A stretch of DNA of 64,000 nt from Komagataeibacter xylinus (GTDB lineage: Bacteria > Pseudomonadota > Alphaproteobacteria > Acetobacterales > Acetobacteraceae): assembly GCF_009834365.1 (NCBI RefSeq), contig NZ_CP041349.1, positions 169,862-233,861 on the forward strand, written 5' to 3'. The translations under genes were made by a program, and so were the position numbers. The notes under the pieces were generated by a model. That model had not been told where the DNA came from, did not search any database, and saw only the letters and a program-made list of their open reading frames with translations. This document shows positions 53,381-61,734 of this stretch, in pieces; within the stretch, counting starts at the first letter, position 1, and every line of letters begins with the position of its first letter.

Positions 53381-53874
53381 TGGCAGCCCAGGGCGACATC
53401 GAGGCGGCGGACCGTGAATTCGCGATCCGAATGGAGAACCTGCGCCGGGTCGCCGCCCAGTGGGTCGAGCGTCCGATCGCGCCCGAAGTCGAAGTCCTTT
53501 CGGCGCTGGTCGCAGCGATAGACCAGATCGGCACCCTCTGCATTGAAGCCAGGCGCGCCTCCATCCGCTCCGTTGCCGAGAGCAGGCTGGTGGCCGAACA
53601 GCAGCGCGAAACCCTGGCGCAGGACACGATCGCCATCCGCAGTCACCTCAGGGACGGCATTGAAGCGGTGCACACGCTGCGCACCATCAACGAAAAACTG
53701 GTTGAGAAGAAACTCCTCGCGATCACCGCGGATATGACGAAAGGATTAAGGGGGGCCATCGAGAGCCAGGCCACGGCCATGACCAGACGGTACAACCTGC
53801 AGACGGCCTTTCGCGTCCTGGGATACAGTTCCATCGTCCTGATAGCGGGATTTGCGCTCGGACGGATGCCCTGA
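53380..53874 (+). CDS. tail-anchored helical protein, TraM-like position
   Basis: Not recognised. 164 residues, mostly long helices with coiled-coil character (AEQQRETLAQDTIAIRSHL, HTLRTINEKLVEKKLL) and one C-terminal membrane segment (LGYSSIVLIAGFALG). It overlaps the NTPase gene by one base. In some plasmids a ParA-like TraL is followed by a TraM of similar build, which suggests a functional pair. Probably inner-membrane bound. Confidence 0.55.
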   Translation: MAAQGDIEAADREFAIRMENLRRVAAQWVERPIAPEVEVLSALVAAIDQIGTLCIEARRASIRSVAESRLVAEQQRETLAQDTIAIRSHLRDGIEAVHTLRTINEKLVEKKLLAITADMTKGLRGAIESQATAMTRRYNLQTAFRVLGYSSIVLIAGFALGRMP

Positions 53875-53984
53875 GCGTGTCCACAATAGACACGCTCAGG
53901 GCCGGAACCGAAACGCCGTACGAAGTACTGACACAGGTCGCATGATGCTGGCCGATCCTGTCCGCCTCGCAACAGGAGGCCAAG

Positions 53985-54797
53985 GTGATCCGGCTCCCCT
54001 TTCCATGCCGCCGCACGACGCAAGCGACCGTGGTCCTAGTAACATGCGGCCTCCTCGTTCCACCGATCGGGCACGCACAGACAGTAAACGTGCCGGGCGG
54101 CCTCCCGACACATGTCAACGCGACCTATCAGGAACCAGGGCTCGGTGGCTGGACCCCGGACACGACGGGCACAGCCCAGGCCACCAGCGGAAGCGGCACC
54201 GTCACCCAGACAACGACAGCAGGCACGTCCGACAGCGATGCGCTCGAGACCCTATACCAGCAGTCCTGGGGCTATGCAGCAGCCCAGAACGCCGAGGCGC
54301 TGGGCGTCAATCCCTCAGCACTGGCCGCGACCTGCGTGGTGGAATCCGGTTGCCAGAACCTCTACACGGCCGGAAACGGCAGTACGATCACCGGCGCGTT
54401 CCAGATGAGCAACGGGACCTACAGCCAGACCCTTGGAGAGGCACTGGCTGCAGACCCCTCGCTGGCCTCATCCATCACCAGCGGCACGGCGGGCCAGCAG
54501 GATCCGGCAACGCAGGCAGTGGCTGCAGCGCAGTATCTCAAGGATGCCGCAACCAGCCTGCAGCAGAGTGGCATCAGCAACCCGACAGCCCTTGATGCCC
54601 GGGCCTATTATAACTTTGGCCCGAGCGCGGGCGCTGAAATCGCGACGGCCGACGACAGCAGCCTCATGTCGTCCTACATATCGAGCACGGCGATGTCGGG
54701 GAACAATATCAGTTCAACCACCACGGTCGGCCAATGGCGCGCGGCGGTCGCAGCAAAAATGGGCAGTGCCGCGTCCAGTTCGATCCTGACCGGCTGA
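53985..54797 (+). CDS. secreted lytic transglycosylase-like protein
   Basis: 270 residues from GTG preceded by CAGGAGG. A signal peptide (VVLVTCGLLVPPIGHAQ) leads to a Gly/Thr/Ser-rich linker (~45-85) and an SLT-like domain with ATCVVESGCQN (probable catalytic Glu-Ser) and TITGAFQMSNGTYSQ. The C-terminal YYNFGPSAGAEIATADD resembles the end of these domains. It would be the second wall-lytic enzyme of the transfer system, after the one at 19638. Assigned by motif; substrate not tested. Confidence 0.68.
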   Translation: MIRLPFPCRRTTQATVVLVTCGLLVPPIGHAQTVNVPGGLPTHVNATYQEPGLGGWTPDTTGTAQATSGSGTVTQTTTAGTSDSDALETLYQQSWGYAAAQNAEALGVNPSALAATCVVESGCQNLYTAGNGSTITGAFQMSNGTYSQTLGEALAADPSLASSITSGTAGQQDPATQAVAAAQYLKDAATSLQQSGISNPTALDARAYYNFGPSAGAEIATADDSSLMSSYISSTAMSGNNISSTTTVGQWRAAVAAKMGSAASSSILTG

Positions 54798-54810
54798 CGA
54801 GGAGTCCAGC

Positions 54811-55218
54811 ATGAGGTTTTCCCACCGGGCCGCGATCCTTGCGGCCATCACCTGCAGCATCAGCCACCCGGCCTTCGCGCTGCATAGAACCCCGGTCCGT
54901 GCGCTCGACGGGTACAGATGCATGGCCCTTGATGCACCTGAGCGGGTCATGATGGATTTCAGGCATCCGATCCCGCTGCAGAGCGAACCACGGGACGATG
55001 CCCCGAGCCTTGCGCCCGCGCTGGCGGTACTCCCGGTCGCCACGAACGCACCGCCTACGAACGGCTACGTCCGGAGCATGAATCTCGCATTGCGTCCCGG
55101 CTGGGTCTCGACAAGATGGCTAAAAGCCTACGACGCGGTCCATCCCGGCATGACCTGCACGCCCTACATCATGAATGACGGCAAGCTGGGCTTCATGTTC
55201 GGCAGGGCGACACAGTAG
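54811..55218 (+). CDS. small exported hypothetical protein (135 aa)
   Basis: Not recognised. A signal peptide (AAILAAITCSISHPAFA) is followed by ~110 residues with RALDGYRCMALDAPERVMMD, and a C-terminal part SMNLALRPGWVSTRWLKAYD then CTPYIMNDGKLGFMFG. Two Cys may bond. The layout resembles small SH3-like periplasmic proteins on plasmids. It starts 13 bp after the transglycosylase-like gene, in the same transcription unit. Confidence 0.6.
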   Translation: MRFSHRAAILAAITCSISHPAFALHRTPVRALDGYRCMALDAPERVMMDFRHPIPLQSEPRDDAPSLAPALAVLPVATNAPPTNGYVRSMNLALRPGWVSTRWLKAYDAVHPGMTCTPYIMNDGKLGFMFGRATQ

Positions 55219-55570
55219 GTTTGTCATCTCCACAGTCCGGCATACTGCATGGCCTACATTGTTTTCCCCGGGAGCGGATCAGGGAAGGCCGCTGCCCGCC
55301 GGGAGGGCCGCGAGGCGCCCGGGTCAGGCCTGAGGGCATGCCCCTGAGGTGAACCGGGTTGCCCGGAGCGCGGGGCACCGCCCTGCGATCCGGGCGGCCC
55401 TGTTCACTGAAAGGGGCGTGTCCTCACCGCGCGAAGCGCGGCGCGTAGCGGGCTTGAGGCGGGCGCCTCGCGGCGACATGCTGGTTTCAGGGCATTTTTT
55501 TACAAGCACGATGGCGACCCCGGACACCAGAAGCAGGAACCCGGTTTCCGGGCTCCTGCGGCGTGGTCTC
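55219..55570. other. GC-rich intergenic region with hairpins
   Basis: 352 bp, no gene seen. It holds a perfect hairpin CCGCGC-GAA-GCGCGG at 55427-55441 and several near-palindromic GC blocks (55325-55350). Could end the plus-strand and minus-strand transcription units. Confidence 0.45.
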
Positions 55571-55873
55571 TCAAGGCGTTGGATCGTCGGGCCACCAGGG
55601 GTCGGGGGCGTCCGAGATCTCGCGCGCTTTCGCTTCGGCTGCGGCGATGGCTGCGGCCCTTGCGGCCCTGGTCGCCTCCCGCCATGCGTCGATGCCGTGG
55701 TCGGCAATAAAGTCATGGGCGCCGTCATCTTCGGGGTGCGGCATTTCCGGGCCATGATAAAAAGGATTGCGATGCCAGACGTCCCGGTCCGTCAGGACCC
55801 AGGCGTGGTGGGGCGCAGCACGCGAAAGCTCAAGGGCTTCGTCGCGGTCTGCCATGGATTCATATTCGCTCAT
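55571..55873 (-). CDS. hypothetical protein (100 aa)
   Basis: Not recognised. A cytoplasmic acidic protein with SRAAPHHAWVLTDRDVWHRN, then an Ala-rich helix (REATRAARAAAIAAAEAKAR) and a short Trp/Pro end (DPWWPDDPTP). It is 70 bp downstream of the next minus-strand gene and may be its operon partner. Confidence 0.5.
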   Translation of the reverse strand: MSEYESMADRDEALELSRAAPHHAWVLTDRDVWHRNPFYHGPEMPHPEDDGAHDFIADHGIDAWREATRAARAAAIAAAEAKAREISDAPDPWWPDDPTP

Positions 55874-55943
55874 GCGGGTCGATCCTTGCGGAAAGGTACC
55901 TAGCCGTGGGTGGCCGGACCCGCCGTGGGTCCGGCCGGGTCGG

Positions 55944-56624
55944 TCAGAAGCCGAGGGCGTCCATCTCGGCGGCTGCGGCCCGCTGGTCGATGGTGCGGGC
56001 GTTGCTGGCCGTGTAGGGCTTCCACGGGGTGCCGATCATGTCCTCGTAGGCGGCAAGGGCCCCGCGGGCGGACGCGACCAGAGCGGCGGCCTTGATCCCC
56101 TGCTCGGCTGCGAAGCGGCGGGCGTTGGCCGCCCTGTTTTCCAGCCCGTCGACGCCCATCCGGTCCTCTTCGCGATACTCGTTGAACTGTGAGGACAGTT
56201 CGCGGGCCTGCGCGCGCTTGGCGTCATAGAACTGGGCGGCCCCGAAGGCGGACGCGACAGCGGCGCCCGCCATGCGCTGGAGGTGCATTTCCAGCCCCTT
56301 GTCGTTCTGCTCGCCGTTCCATGTGGTCACGACCAGCACGGGCGAGAGGCTGCGGGCGATGACGGTGAAAGCCTGCCGGGCCGTTTCCGCGAGGGCGTCG
56401 GCGTCGAAGTCCTCAAGACCGAAATGGGAAACGATCTTGGTGATCTGGTCGGGAACGGGGATCAGGGCTTCGGCGGCCTCGATGGTGATGACAGGCGCGC
56501 GCCGGGCCGCTTCCTCGAAACGGCGGGCAGCAGGGGCCTTCTGGCCTGATTTTGCCTTGCTGGCTGCTTTCTTCTCTTGCGCGGAAGCAAGGGCGGCGGT
56601 CATTGTGTTGGTAGCGTTGGACAT
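55944..56624 (-). CDS. hypothetical plasmid protein (226 aa)
   Basis: Not recognised. Ala-rich and basic at the N-terminus (KKAASKAKSGQKAPAARRFE), then VITIEAAEALIPVPDQITKI, a helix-rich middle (ADALAETARQAFTVIARSL) and a C-terminal Ala-rich helical region ending MDALGF. No signal peptide. High GC and Ala usage match plasmid core genes. Its upstream region (56625-57147) is AT-rich and structured. Confidence 0.55.
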   Translation of the reverse strand: MSNATNTMTAALASAQEKKAASKAKSGQKAPAARRFEEAARRAPVITIEAAEALIPVPDQITKIVSHFGLEDFDADALAETARQAFTVIARSLSPVLVVTTWNGEQNDKGLEMHLQRMAGAAVASAFGAAQFYDAKRAQARELSSQFNEYREEDRMGVDGLENRAANARRFAAEQGIKAAALVASARGALAAYEDMIGTPWKPYTASNARTIDQRAAAAEMDALGF

Positions 56625-57147
56625 GAAACCTAACCTTTCTGTCTGGCGTCAGCCCTGTCCGGTGTTCCAGCACCGGGCGGGGCGTCTGTGGCGGGAACCA
56701 TTTCCCTCTCCACAAATAAAGAATAGTACAGACAGAATATAAATACAATAAGAAAGACAATATATTAAAAGTAAATATTAGTTTACTGCTGTTTTTATTT
56801 CCTTTATTTCCTTATGCCCATTTTATTAATCGCGGAATTATCAGTAATATCATAAGTATTCATCCTAAAGAACCCCCGGGCGAGCGGTCGAACCGTTGCG
56901 CGAAAGCGTGGAGACCCCGCAGGGGGCTCCAGTGAGGTTAGCGGCGCAGCCGCTTAGCGAACCAGAGTGAGAGAACCCCGAAGGGGCCGCCCCTGATTTT
57001 CTTTTTTTCCTGCTGAACAGAGATGTTTCCCGAACCGGGCCTTCCGGGAGAGGCAGCTATAACCAGACGCCCTGGGCTTACGCCGCGTTTTGCGGGCATG
57101 CGCTGCAGGGACACAACTCCCATTCGTCTGTGACCCGCGACATGACT
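56625..57147. other. AT-rich plus palindrome region
   Basis: About 520 bp without a gene. 56710-56870 is strongly AT-rich. 56880-57010 is GC-rich with perfect hairpins AGCGGC-GCA-GCCGCT (56939-56953) and AGGGG-CCG-CCCCT (56982-56994), the latter followed by a T-rich run to 57010. This may be a terminator and/or an origin-type region. Confidence 0.5.
56982..57010 (+). terminator. possible rho-independent terminator
   Basis: Stem AGGGG/CCCCT with a three-base loop, then GATTTTCTTTTTTTCC. The stem is short; no plus-strand gene clearly ends just upstream. Confidence 0.35.
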
Positions 57148-57582
57148 TCAGATACTCTTGATGAAACCGGAAGGCGTGCCTTCGGCAGGATCGACAAACA
57201 CCACGTCATCCGGTGCCCGACGCGGTGTGTCGATGGCAAGAAAAATGACAGGATCACGCAGGATACGCGGCACCGCATGCACCGCACGCCGCGGAAAGAC
57301 CAGCAGGTGCCCGGGGACAAACGGCGCTTCCTCAGCCGGGTCATCAATCCAGAATGTCCCTTCTCCCGAAAGCACATGGAGGACTTCATCACACTGGGTA
57401 TGATAATGCGGCGGCACGTCCCGATAGATCCGGAACACCCTGATGCTGGCTTCAGGCCTGTCGGTCAGATAGGTATCCAGCAGCATCGTATCCGCGGTCT
57501 GCGGGAACGCTGCCGCAATCCTGTTGAGATCGAACCGTCCACCGGTACGGTTCAGGGTCATCAGATGCTCTTCATCAGTCAT
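57148..57582 (-). CDS. cupin-domain protein
   Basis: About 144 residues from ATG 57582. A single cupin: YRDVPPHYHTQCDEVLHVLS with His/His/Glu, then GEGTFWIDD, PFVPGHLLVFPRRAVHAVPR with the last His. Metal-binding ligands are complete. The enzyme or sensor role is unknown; small cupins may be isomerases, dioxygenases or ligand-binding. It lies 78 bp downstream of the oxidoreductase gene and is probably co-transcribed. Confidence 0.75.
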   Translation of the reverse strand: MTDEEHLMTLNRTGGRFDLNRIAAAFPQTADTMLLDTYLTDRPEASIRVFRIYRDVPPHYHTQCDEVLHVLSGEGTFWIDDPAEEAPFVPGHLLVFPRRAVHAVPRILRDPVIFLAIDTPRRAPDDVVFVDPAEGTPSGFIKSI

Positions 57583-57659
57583 GAGGCCTGTTCTCCGCCC
57601 ATGTTCCACACCCTGTCTCGACGAGCGCTTTTGCGGATTCAGTCATGGTCTTCTCCATT

Positions 57660-58679
57660 TCAGCCCGAAAAACCTTCGAGCACGATCTTGCCCTTTGCCT
57701 GACCGCTCTCGATCAGGGCATGGGCCTGCCGCAGGTTCGCCGCCGTGATCAGGCCGAGGTTCCTTCCAAGCGTGGTGCGGATACGCCCGTCATCCACGAG
57801 GCGTGAGACGTCGTTGAGAATCTCGCCCTGCCTGCCCATGTCGGCTGTGCCGAACAGCGGACGGGTGAACATCAGCTCCCAGTGCAGCGACAGGCTTTTT
57901 TTCTTCAGCGGCAGGGCGTCGAGCGCGGCCGGGTCATCAATCAGGCCGAAATGCCCCTGGGGCGCGATCAGCGCGACAATCTCTGGCATATGCCGATCCG
58001 TCTGCGTCGTGGAAAAGACGAAGCCGGGCGCACCGGTCGGAAGGGCCGCGACCTGCGCGGCAAGAGGCCTGCTGTGGTCCACCACATGATGTGCCCCGAG
58101 GGATGTCACCCAGTCGCGCGTTTCTGGCCGGGAGGCGGTGGCGATGACCGTGACATCGGTCAGGACCCGGGCCAGCTGGATGGCGATGGAGCTGACCCCG
58201 CCCGCACCCCCGATAATCAGCACGGCCGGCTTCACGCCAGGGATTGACCGACGGATATCCAGGCGATCGAACAGCATCTCCCAGGCGGTGATCGCTGTCA
58301 GCGGCAGGGCCGCGGCTTCAGCCCAGTTCAGGGAACGGGGCTTACGGCCGACAATCCGCTCGTCGACCAGGTGGAATTCGGCATCGGTTCCCGGGCGATC
58401 GAGCGCGCCTGCGTAGAAAACCTCATCCCCGATGGCAAAATCCGTGACGTCAGGCCCGGTGCCGACAACGATCCCGGCGGCGTCCCAACCCAGAACCCGC
58501 CATCGACCCGCATCCGGCGTGGCGCTGCGGCGGACTTTTGTATCGACCGGATTGACCGAAACAGCCCTGATTTCCACCAGGAGATCCCGCTCTGAAGGGA
58601 CCGGCTTCGGCAGATCGATGTCCTGAAGGGATGCGGGATTGTCGATCGGGAGAGGCGTCTGGTAACCGACGGCGCGCAT
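57660..58679 (-). CDS. zinc-less alcohol dehydrogenase/quinone oxidoreductase-like
   Basis: 339 residues. MDR-family pattern: VEIRAVSVNPVDTKVRRSA, VLGWDAAGIVVGTGPDVTDF, GDEVFYAG, LPLTAITAWEMLFDRL, and the NADP-binding loop LIIGGAGGVSSIAIQLARVL. The structural zinc Cys cluster is absent, as in quinone oxidoreductases of the ZADH type. It likely reduces quinones or enones. It is divergent from an HxlR regulator 100 bp away, which usually controls such genes. Confidence 0.85.
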   Translation of the reverse strand: MRAVGYQTPLPIDNPASLQDIDLPKPVPSERDLLVEIRAVSVNPVDTKVRRSATPDAGRWRVLGWDAAGIVVGTGPDVTDFAIGDEVFYAGALDRPGTDAEFHLVDERIVGRKPRSLNWAEAAALPLTAITAWEMLFDRLDIRRSIPGVKPAVLIIGGAGGVSSIAIQLARVLTDVTVIATASRPETRDWVTSLGAHHVVDHSRPLAAQVAALPTGAPGFVFSTTQTDRHMPEIVALIAPQGHFGLIDDPAALDALPLKKKSLSLHWELMFTRPLFGTADMGRQGEILNDVSRLVDDGRIRTTLGRNLGLITAANLRQAHALIESGQAKGKIVLEGFSG

Positions 58680-58759
58680 GATGTCTGCTCCTGTGTTGAT
58701 GAAGGAGAACAGTGAGCATTATGCTGGGTTCGGACAAGAACGCACTTTTAACGCCCATA

Positions 58760-58775
58760 GTATCGGAAATGATAC
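58760..58775. promoter_or_regulatory. candidate HxlR operator
   Basis: GTATC, six bases, GATAC in the divergent gap between the oxidoreductase and the HxlR-type gene. Such small interrupted palindromes suit winged-helix dimers; assigned by position. Confidence 0.4.
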
Positions 58776-58779
58776 CGTC

Positions 58780-59192
58780 ATGGCCCGTATCCGGCATAAA
58801 TCACTTGATTGCAGTCCCGGCTGTGCCGTTGAAGCGACGCTTCAGCTGATCGACGGGAAATGGAAAGGGGTGATCCTCTACCACCTGCTTGAGGGAACCC
58901 TGCGCTTTAACGAAATCCGCAGGCGCCTGCCCAATATCACCCAGCGCATGCTGACGGCGCAGCTTCGCGAACTGGAACAGGACGGGTTTGTCCTGCGGAC
59001 GGTCTACGCCGAGGTGCCCCGAAGGTGGAATACAGCCTGACGCTGCGGGGACGGACCCTGGAGCCGGTCATCATGGCCCTCAAGAAATGGGGGGACGAGA
59101 ATACCGGGTTCAGGCGGGATCCTGAATCCCCTGCGGAGCTGGACGAGCCTGCCGCCGATTGTCCGGTCTCCTGCGTTCAGGCTGGCGGTTGA
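58780..59192 (+). pseudogene. HxlR-family regulator, frameshifted
   Basis: From ATG 58780 (MARIRHKSLDCSPGCAVEAT) the winged-helix domain is complete: LIDGKWKGVILYHLLEGTLR, FNEIRRRLPNITQRMLTAQL and RELEQDGFVLRTVYAEVP. After that the frame ends prematurely at 59040. The next frame continues naturally as VEYSLTLRGRTLEPVIMALK, KWGDENTG, to TGA 59190-59192. One extra C in the C-run near 59020 (GTG CCC CCG AAG) would restore it. Two Cys near the start may sense aldehydes or electrophiles. It is either an indel error or a recent knockout. Confidence 0.75.
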
Positions 59193-59346
59193 GCAGGCAC
59201 TGTTGGTGATCCGCATCCACGTTGCGGACATGCACCCGGACTCTCACCCGGAACATACGCGGTTCCCGGTATTTCCTGCCCCAGTCGCATGACAGACATA
59301 TATACGGCACACGCTATCGGGCCATGGAACCACAGGGGGAGACTGC

Positions 59347-59952
59347 GTGGTAAGACTTCGACGTCATCGCGTGAAGCCTCCCGGCAGCTGCCGCCTGACG
59401 GCCCATGAGGCGCAGGTCTGGCGGTCCTTTCGCGCCGCCATCCAGGGCGAGAAAGGAGAGAGCGCCGTAGCCCACGTACTCGACCGGAGCGGCCTGGCCG
59501 TGCTGCACAACGCCATACTGCCGACAGGTGACGGCAGGACCACCCAGATTGACCACCTGTTCCTCAGCCCGCGGGGCATCCATGTCGTGGAGACAAAGCG
59601 GCATGGCGGCGAACTGACCGGACACCCGGAAGATGAACGGTGGCGACAGCGTTTTGCTGGCGAGGCGCCCGACGCCCCGCCCCGGCTGATTTACAGCCCG
59701 GTGATGCAGAATGCCGCCCATTGCCGGGCCGTCTACGCGCTGGCCCGCCTCGTGGACCCGACCATCCAGGTCTTCAGCCACGTCGTGATGACGGGAACTG
59801 CGGTCCTGTCACCGGCGCTTGTCGCCTGCACCCTTTCCCTTTCCGAGTTGGAAACCCTGCTGCACGATCTTGAGCGCAACGTGCCGCAGGGCACACTGAT
59901 TAACGCATGGCGGCGCATCGGGCTGGTCTGCCATGCCAGCGGGCATCAGTAA
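59347..59952 (+). CDS. NERD-domain protein
   Basis: 201 residues from GTG. The NERD (nuclease-related) domain: QGEKGESAVAHVLDRSGLAV, LHNAILPTGDGRTTQIDHLF, LSPRGIHVVETKRHGG, matching the Glu, Asp and Glu-x-Lys core of a PD-(D/E)xK fold. NERD proteins occur on plasmids and in phage-defence contexts. Here it is alone except for a convergent unknown gene whose end overlaps by seven bases. Confidence 0.8.
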   Translation: MVRLRRHRVKPPGSCRLTAHEAQVWRSFRAAIQGEKGESAVAHVLDRSGLAVLHNAILPTGDGRTTQIDHLFLSPRGIHVVETKRHGGELTGHPEDERWRQRFAGEAPDAPPRLIYSPVMQNAAHCRAVYALARLVDPTIQVFSHVVMTGTAVLSPALVACTLSLSELETLLHDLERNVPQGTLINAWRRIGLVCHASGHQ

Positions 59953-60380
59953 GCGGCCTCCCTGTCGAGAAAATCGAGCAGTTCCGCGATTTCCCCGGTT
60001 GAAAGCATGCGTCCGCGACAGGCCTCGCTATCGCGGGGAAAATCGAGCGGCTCACCACCATGGTCACGGTTGCCGGCACTGATCCAGAGCACCCGCTCCG
60101 GCTCCTCGGGATCATAATCGAGGCGAACCCCGAGGCCATCGCCAAGGTCGATGAAATCGGAGAGCAGGTCGTCCTCACACCGAAGCGGAAGCGTGCCGAT
60201 TTCCACACCGACCCATCTGTCGGGAAATCTGGCCCGGAGAAGGTCGGTGAGCTGGCGCGTATGCGGCCTGAGATCCGTCGGATCCCGGACGGGCGGCGGT
60301 GGCTCCAGGGGCTGCAGGAAACCCGCCTCGTCATCATCCCAGTCATCGGGCTCAATCGGCGGCACCGGCTTTTTCGCCAT
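59946..60380 (-). CDS. hypothetical protein (144 aa)
   Basis: Not recognised. From ATG 60380 (MAKKPVPPIE) the protein is acidic, with a Pro/Asp-rich N-terminus (DDWDDDEAGFLQPLEPPPP) and a folded middle (HTRQLTDLLRARFPDRW, VGVEIGTLPL, GLGVRLDYDPEEPERVLWIS). The frame upstream to 60461 is longer but lacks support. Its end overlaps the NERD gene end by seven bases on the opposite strand. Confidence 0.5.
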   Translation of the reverse strand: MAKKPVPPIEPDDWDDDEAGFLQPLEPPPPVRDPTDLRPHTRQLTDLLRARFPDRWVGVEIGTLPLRCEDDLLSDFIDLGDGLGVRLDYDPEEPERVLWISAGNRDHGGEPLDFPRDSEACRGRMLSTGEIAELLDFLDREAAY

Positions 60381-60537
60381 AAAGCAGACGTCCTTCGACC
60401 AAAAGAAAAGCAATTTACGACCACAGCGTCGGACGGAACAGCCTGTTTGGGTTGTACACATATACGCATCATCGTCTCAGGGGACATGATTGTTGCTAGA
60501 CGAGCACCAGAGGTTTTCCGAGCATGTTTATACAGGC

Positions 60538-60553
60538 TACCCTAAGTAGGGTA
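60538..60553. repeat. perfect inverted repeat TACCCTA-AG-TAGGGTA
   Basis: Seven-base arms with a two-base spacer about 160 bp upstream of the minus-strand gene and 190 bp before the IS5 end. Could be an operator. Confidence 0.4.
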
Positions 60554-60741
60554 AGATAACTTCTTTGTCACGAACAATAAAAACATATAAACAACGAGAT
60601 GATATTACATTATAGTTCGTGAGCCATCCAAGTGTAATATTGGGATATTTTACTAAGAAGACTTCTGGCGCACAATAAGGTCACTTTTCTGCTTGTGTAG
60701 AAATATACCGAAATATATATTGATGGAACCAAATCGCATTA
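60554..60741. other. AT-rich stretch before IS5
   Basis: No gene seen; AT-rich, with several A/T runs, ending TTA before the IS5 left terminal repeat (a typical TNA target). Confidence 0.4.
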
Positions 60742-61640
60742 GAGCCTGATCCGAAAGTTTTTGAACAATACCAGCCTGTTGTGATTCATCCGTCTTTACG
60801 AAGAGATGGAGTGAATGGTGACATGGACTGGTATTGCCCGACGTGAACATAGCCGGGAAGGACTGCGATATCCATCGGATATGATGGACGGGGAATGGGC
60901 TTTGATCATGCCATTTGTGCCCCCTGCGAAACGGGGCGGTCGCCCTCGCACGACGGATATGCGCGAGGTGGTCAATGCGATGCTCTACATAGCCTCGGCC
61001 GGGTGCGCGTGGCGCCTGCTGCCGAAATGCTTTCCGCCGGTCTCGACTGTCAGGCGCTATTTCTACGCCTGGCGTGATACCGGGCTGTTCGAGGTCATGA
61101 ATACGGTGCTGGTCATGAGCCTGCGCGAGATCGAGGGGCGTGAAGCCTCCCCGAGCGCGGGCGTGATTGACAGCCAGTCGGTGAAAACTACGGAAAGCGG
61201 CGGGCTTTCGGGCTATGACGCGGGCAAGAAGGTCAAGGGCCGCAAGCGCCATATCGTGACTGATACCTGCGGCTTCCTGATCTTTCTCCTCGTTCATGCC
61301 GCCGATATCCAGGATCGTGATGGGGCCGTTGATGTCCTGGCGGCAATACGCAGGCGCTTTCCCTGGCTGCGCCACATCTTCGCTGATGGCGGCTATGCTG
61401 GCGAGAAATTGCGATCCGCGCTCGCCTCCATGGGAAAATGGACGGTCGAAATCATCAGGCGGTCCGATACGGTGAAAGGCTTTCAGATCCTGCCGCGCCG
61501 CTGGGTGGTTGAACGGACATTCGCCTGGCTGGGACGGTGCAGGCGGCTCGCCAAAGATTGGGAACAATCCATTGCGTCCTCAACCGCATGGACATTGATC
61601 GCCTCGATCCGCATGCTCACACGACGGACAGCAAGGCATT
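60742..61640 (+). mobile_element. IS5-family element (IS1031-like), right end missing
   Basis: The left end begins GAGCCTGATCCGAAAG after TTA. About 900 bp follow with the transposase. The matching right repeat is not found: homology stops around 61640 and unrelated sequence begins. So the element was truncated by a later event. Confidence 0.7.
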
Positions 61641-61708
61641 TACACGCTATATGTGTCGTACGCACAACAGACCGCAAACATATCCCGGTTGTCGTTGGGG
61701 AAACATGA
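60815..61708 (+). CDS. IS5-family transposase, C-terminus replaced
   Basis: 297 residues. IS5/IS1031-type DDE transposase: N-terminal MMDGEWALIMPFVPPAKRGG, AMLYIASAGCAWRLLPKCF, first Asp in SAGVIDSQSVKTTESGG, GKKVKGRKRHIVTDTCGFL, second Asp in HIFADGGYAGEKL, Glu in WVVERTFAWLGRCRRLAKDW. After RRTARHL (near 61640) the sequence departs from the family and ends in unrelated residues (VVRTTDRKHIPVVV) from the flanking DNA. All three catalytic residues are present, but without a right end the copy cannot move itself. Confidence 0.8.
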   Translation: MVTWTGIARREHSREGLRYPSDMMDGEWALIMPFVPPAKRGGRPRTTDMREVVNAMLYIASAGCAWRLLPKCFPPVSTVRRYFYAWRDTGLFEVMNTVLVMSLREIEGREASPSAGVIDSQSVKTTESGGLSGYDAGKKVKGRKRHIVTDTCGFLIFLLVHAADIQDRDGAVDVLAAIRRRFPWLRHIFADGGYAGEKLRSALASMGKWTVEIIRRSDTVKGFQILPRRWVVERTFAWLGRCRRLAKDWEQSIASSTAWTLIASIRMLTRRTARHLHAICVVRTTDRKHIPVVVGET

Positions 61709-61734
61709 TGCTTTTCGAAGGATACCATACTGTG

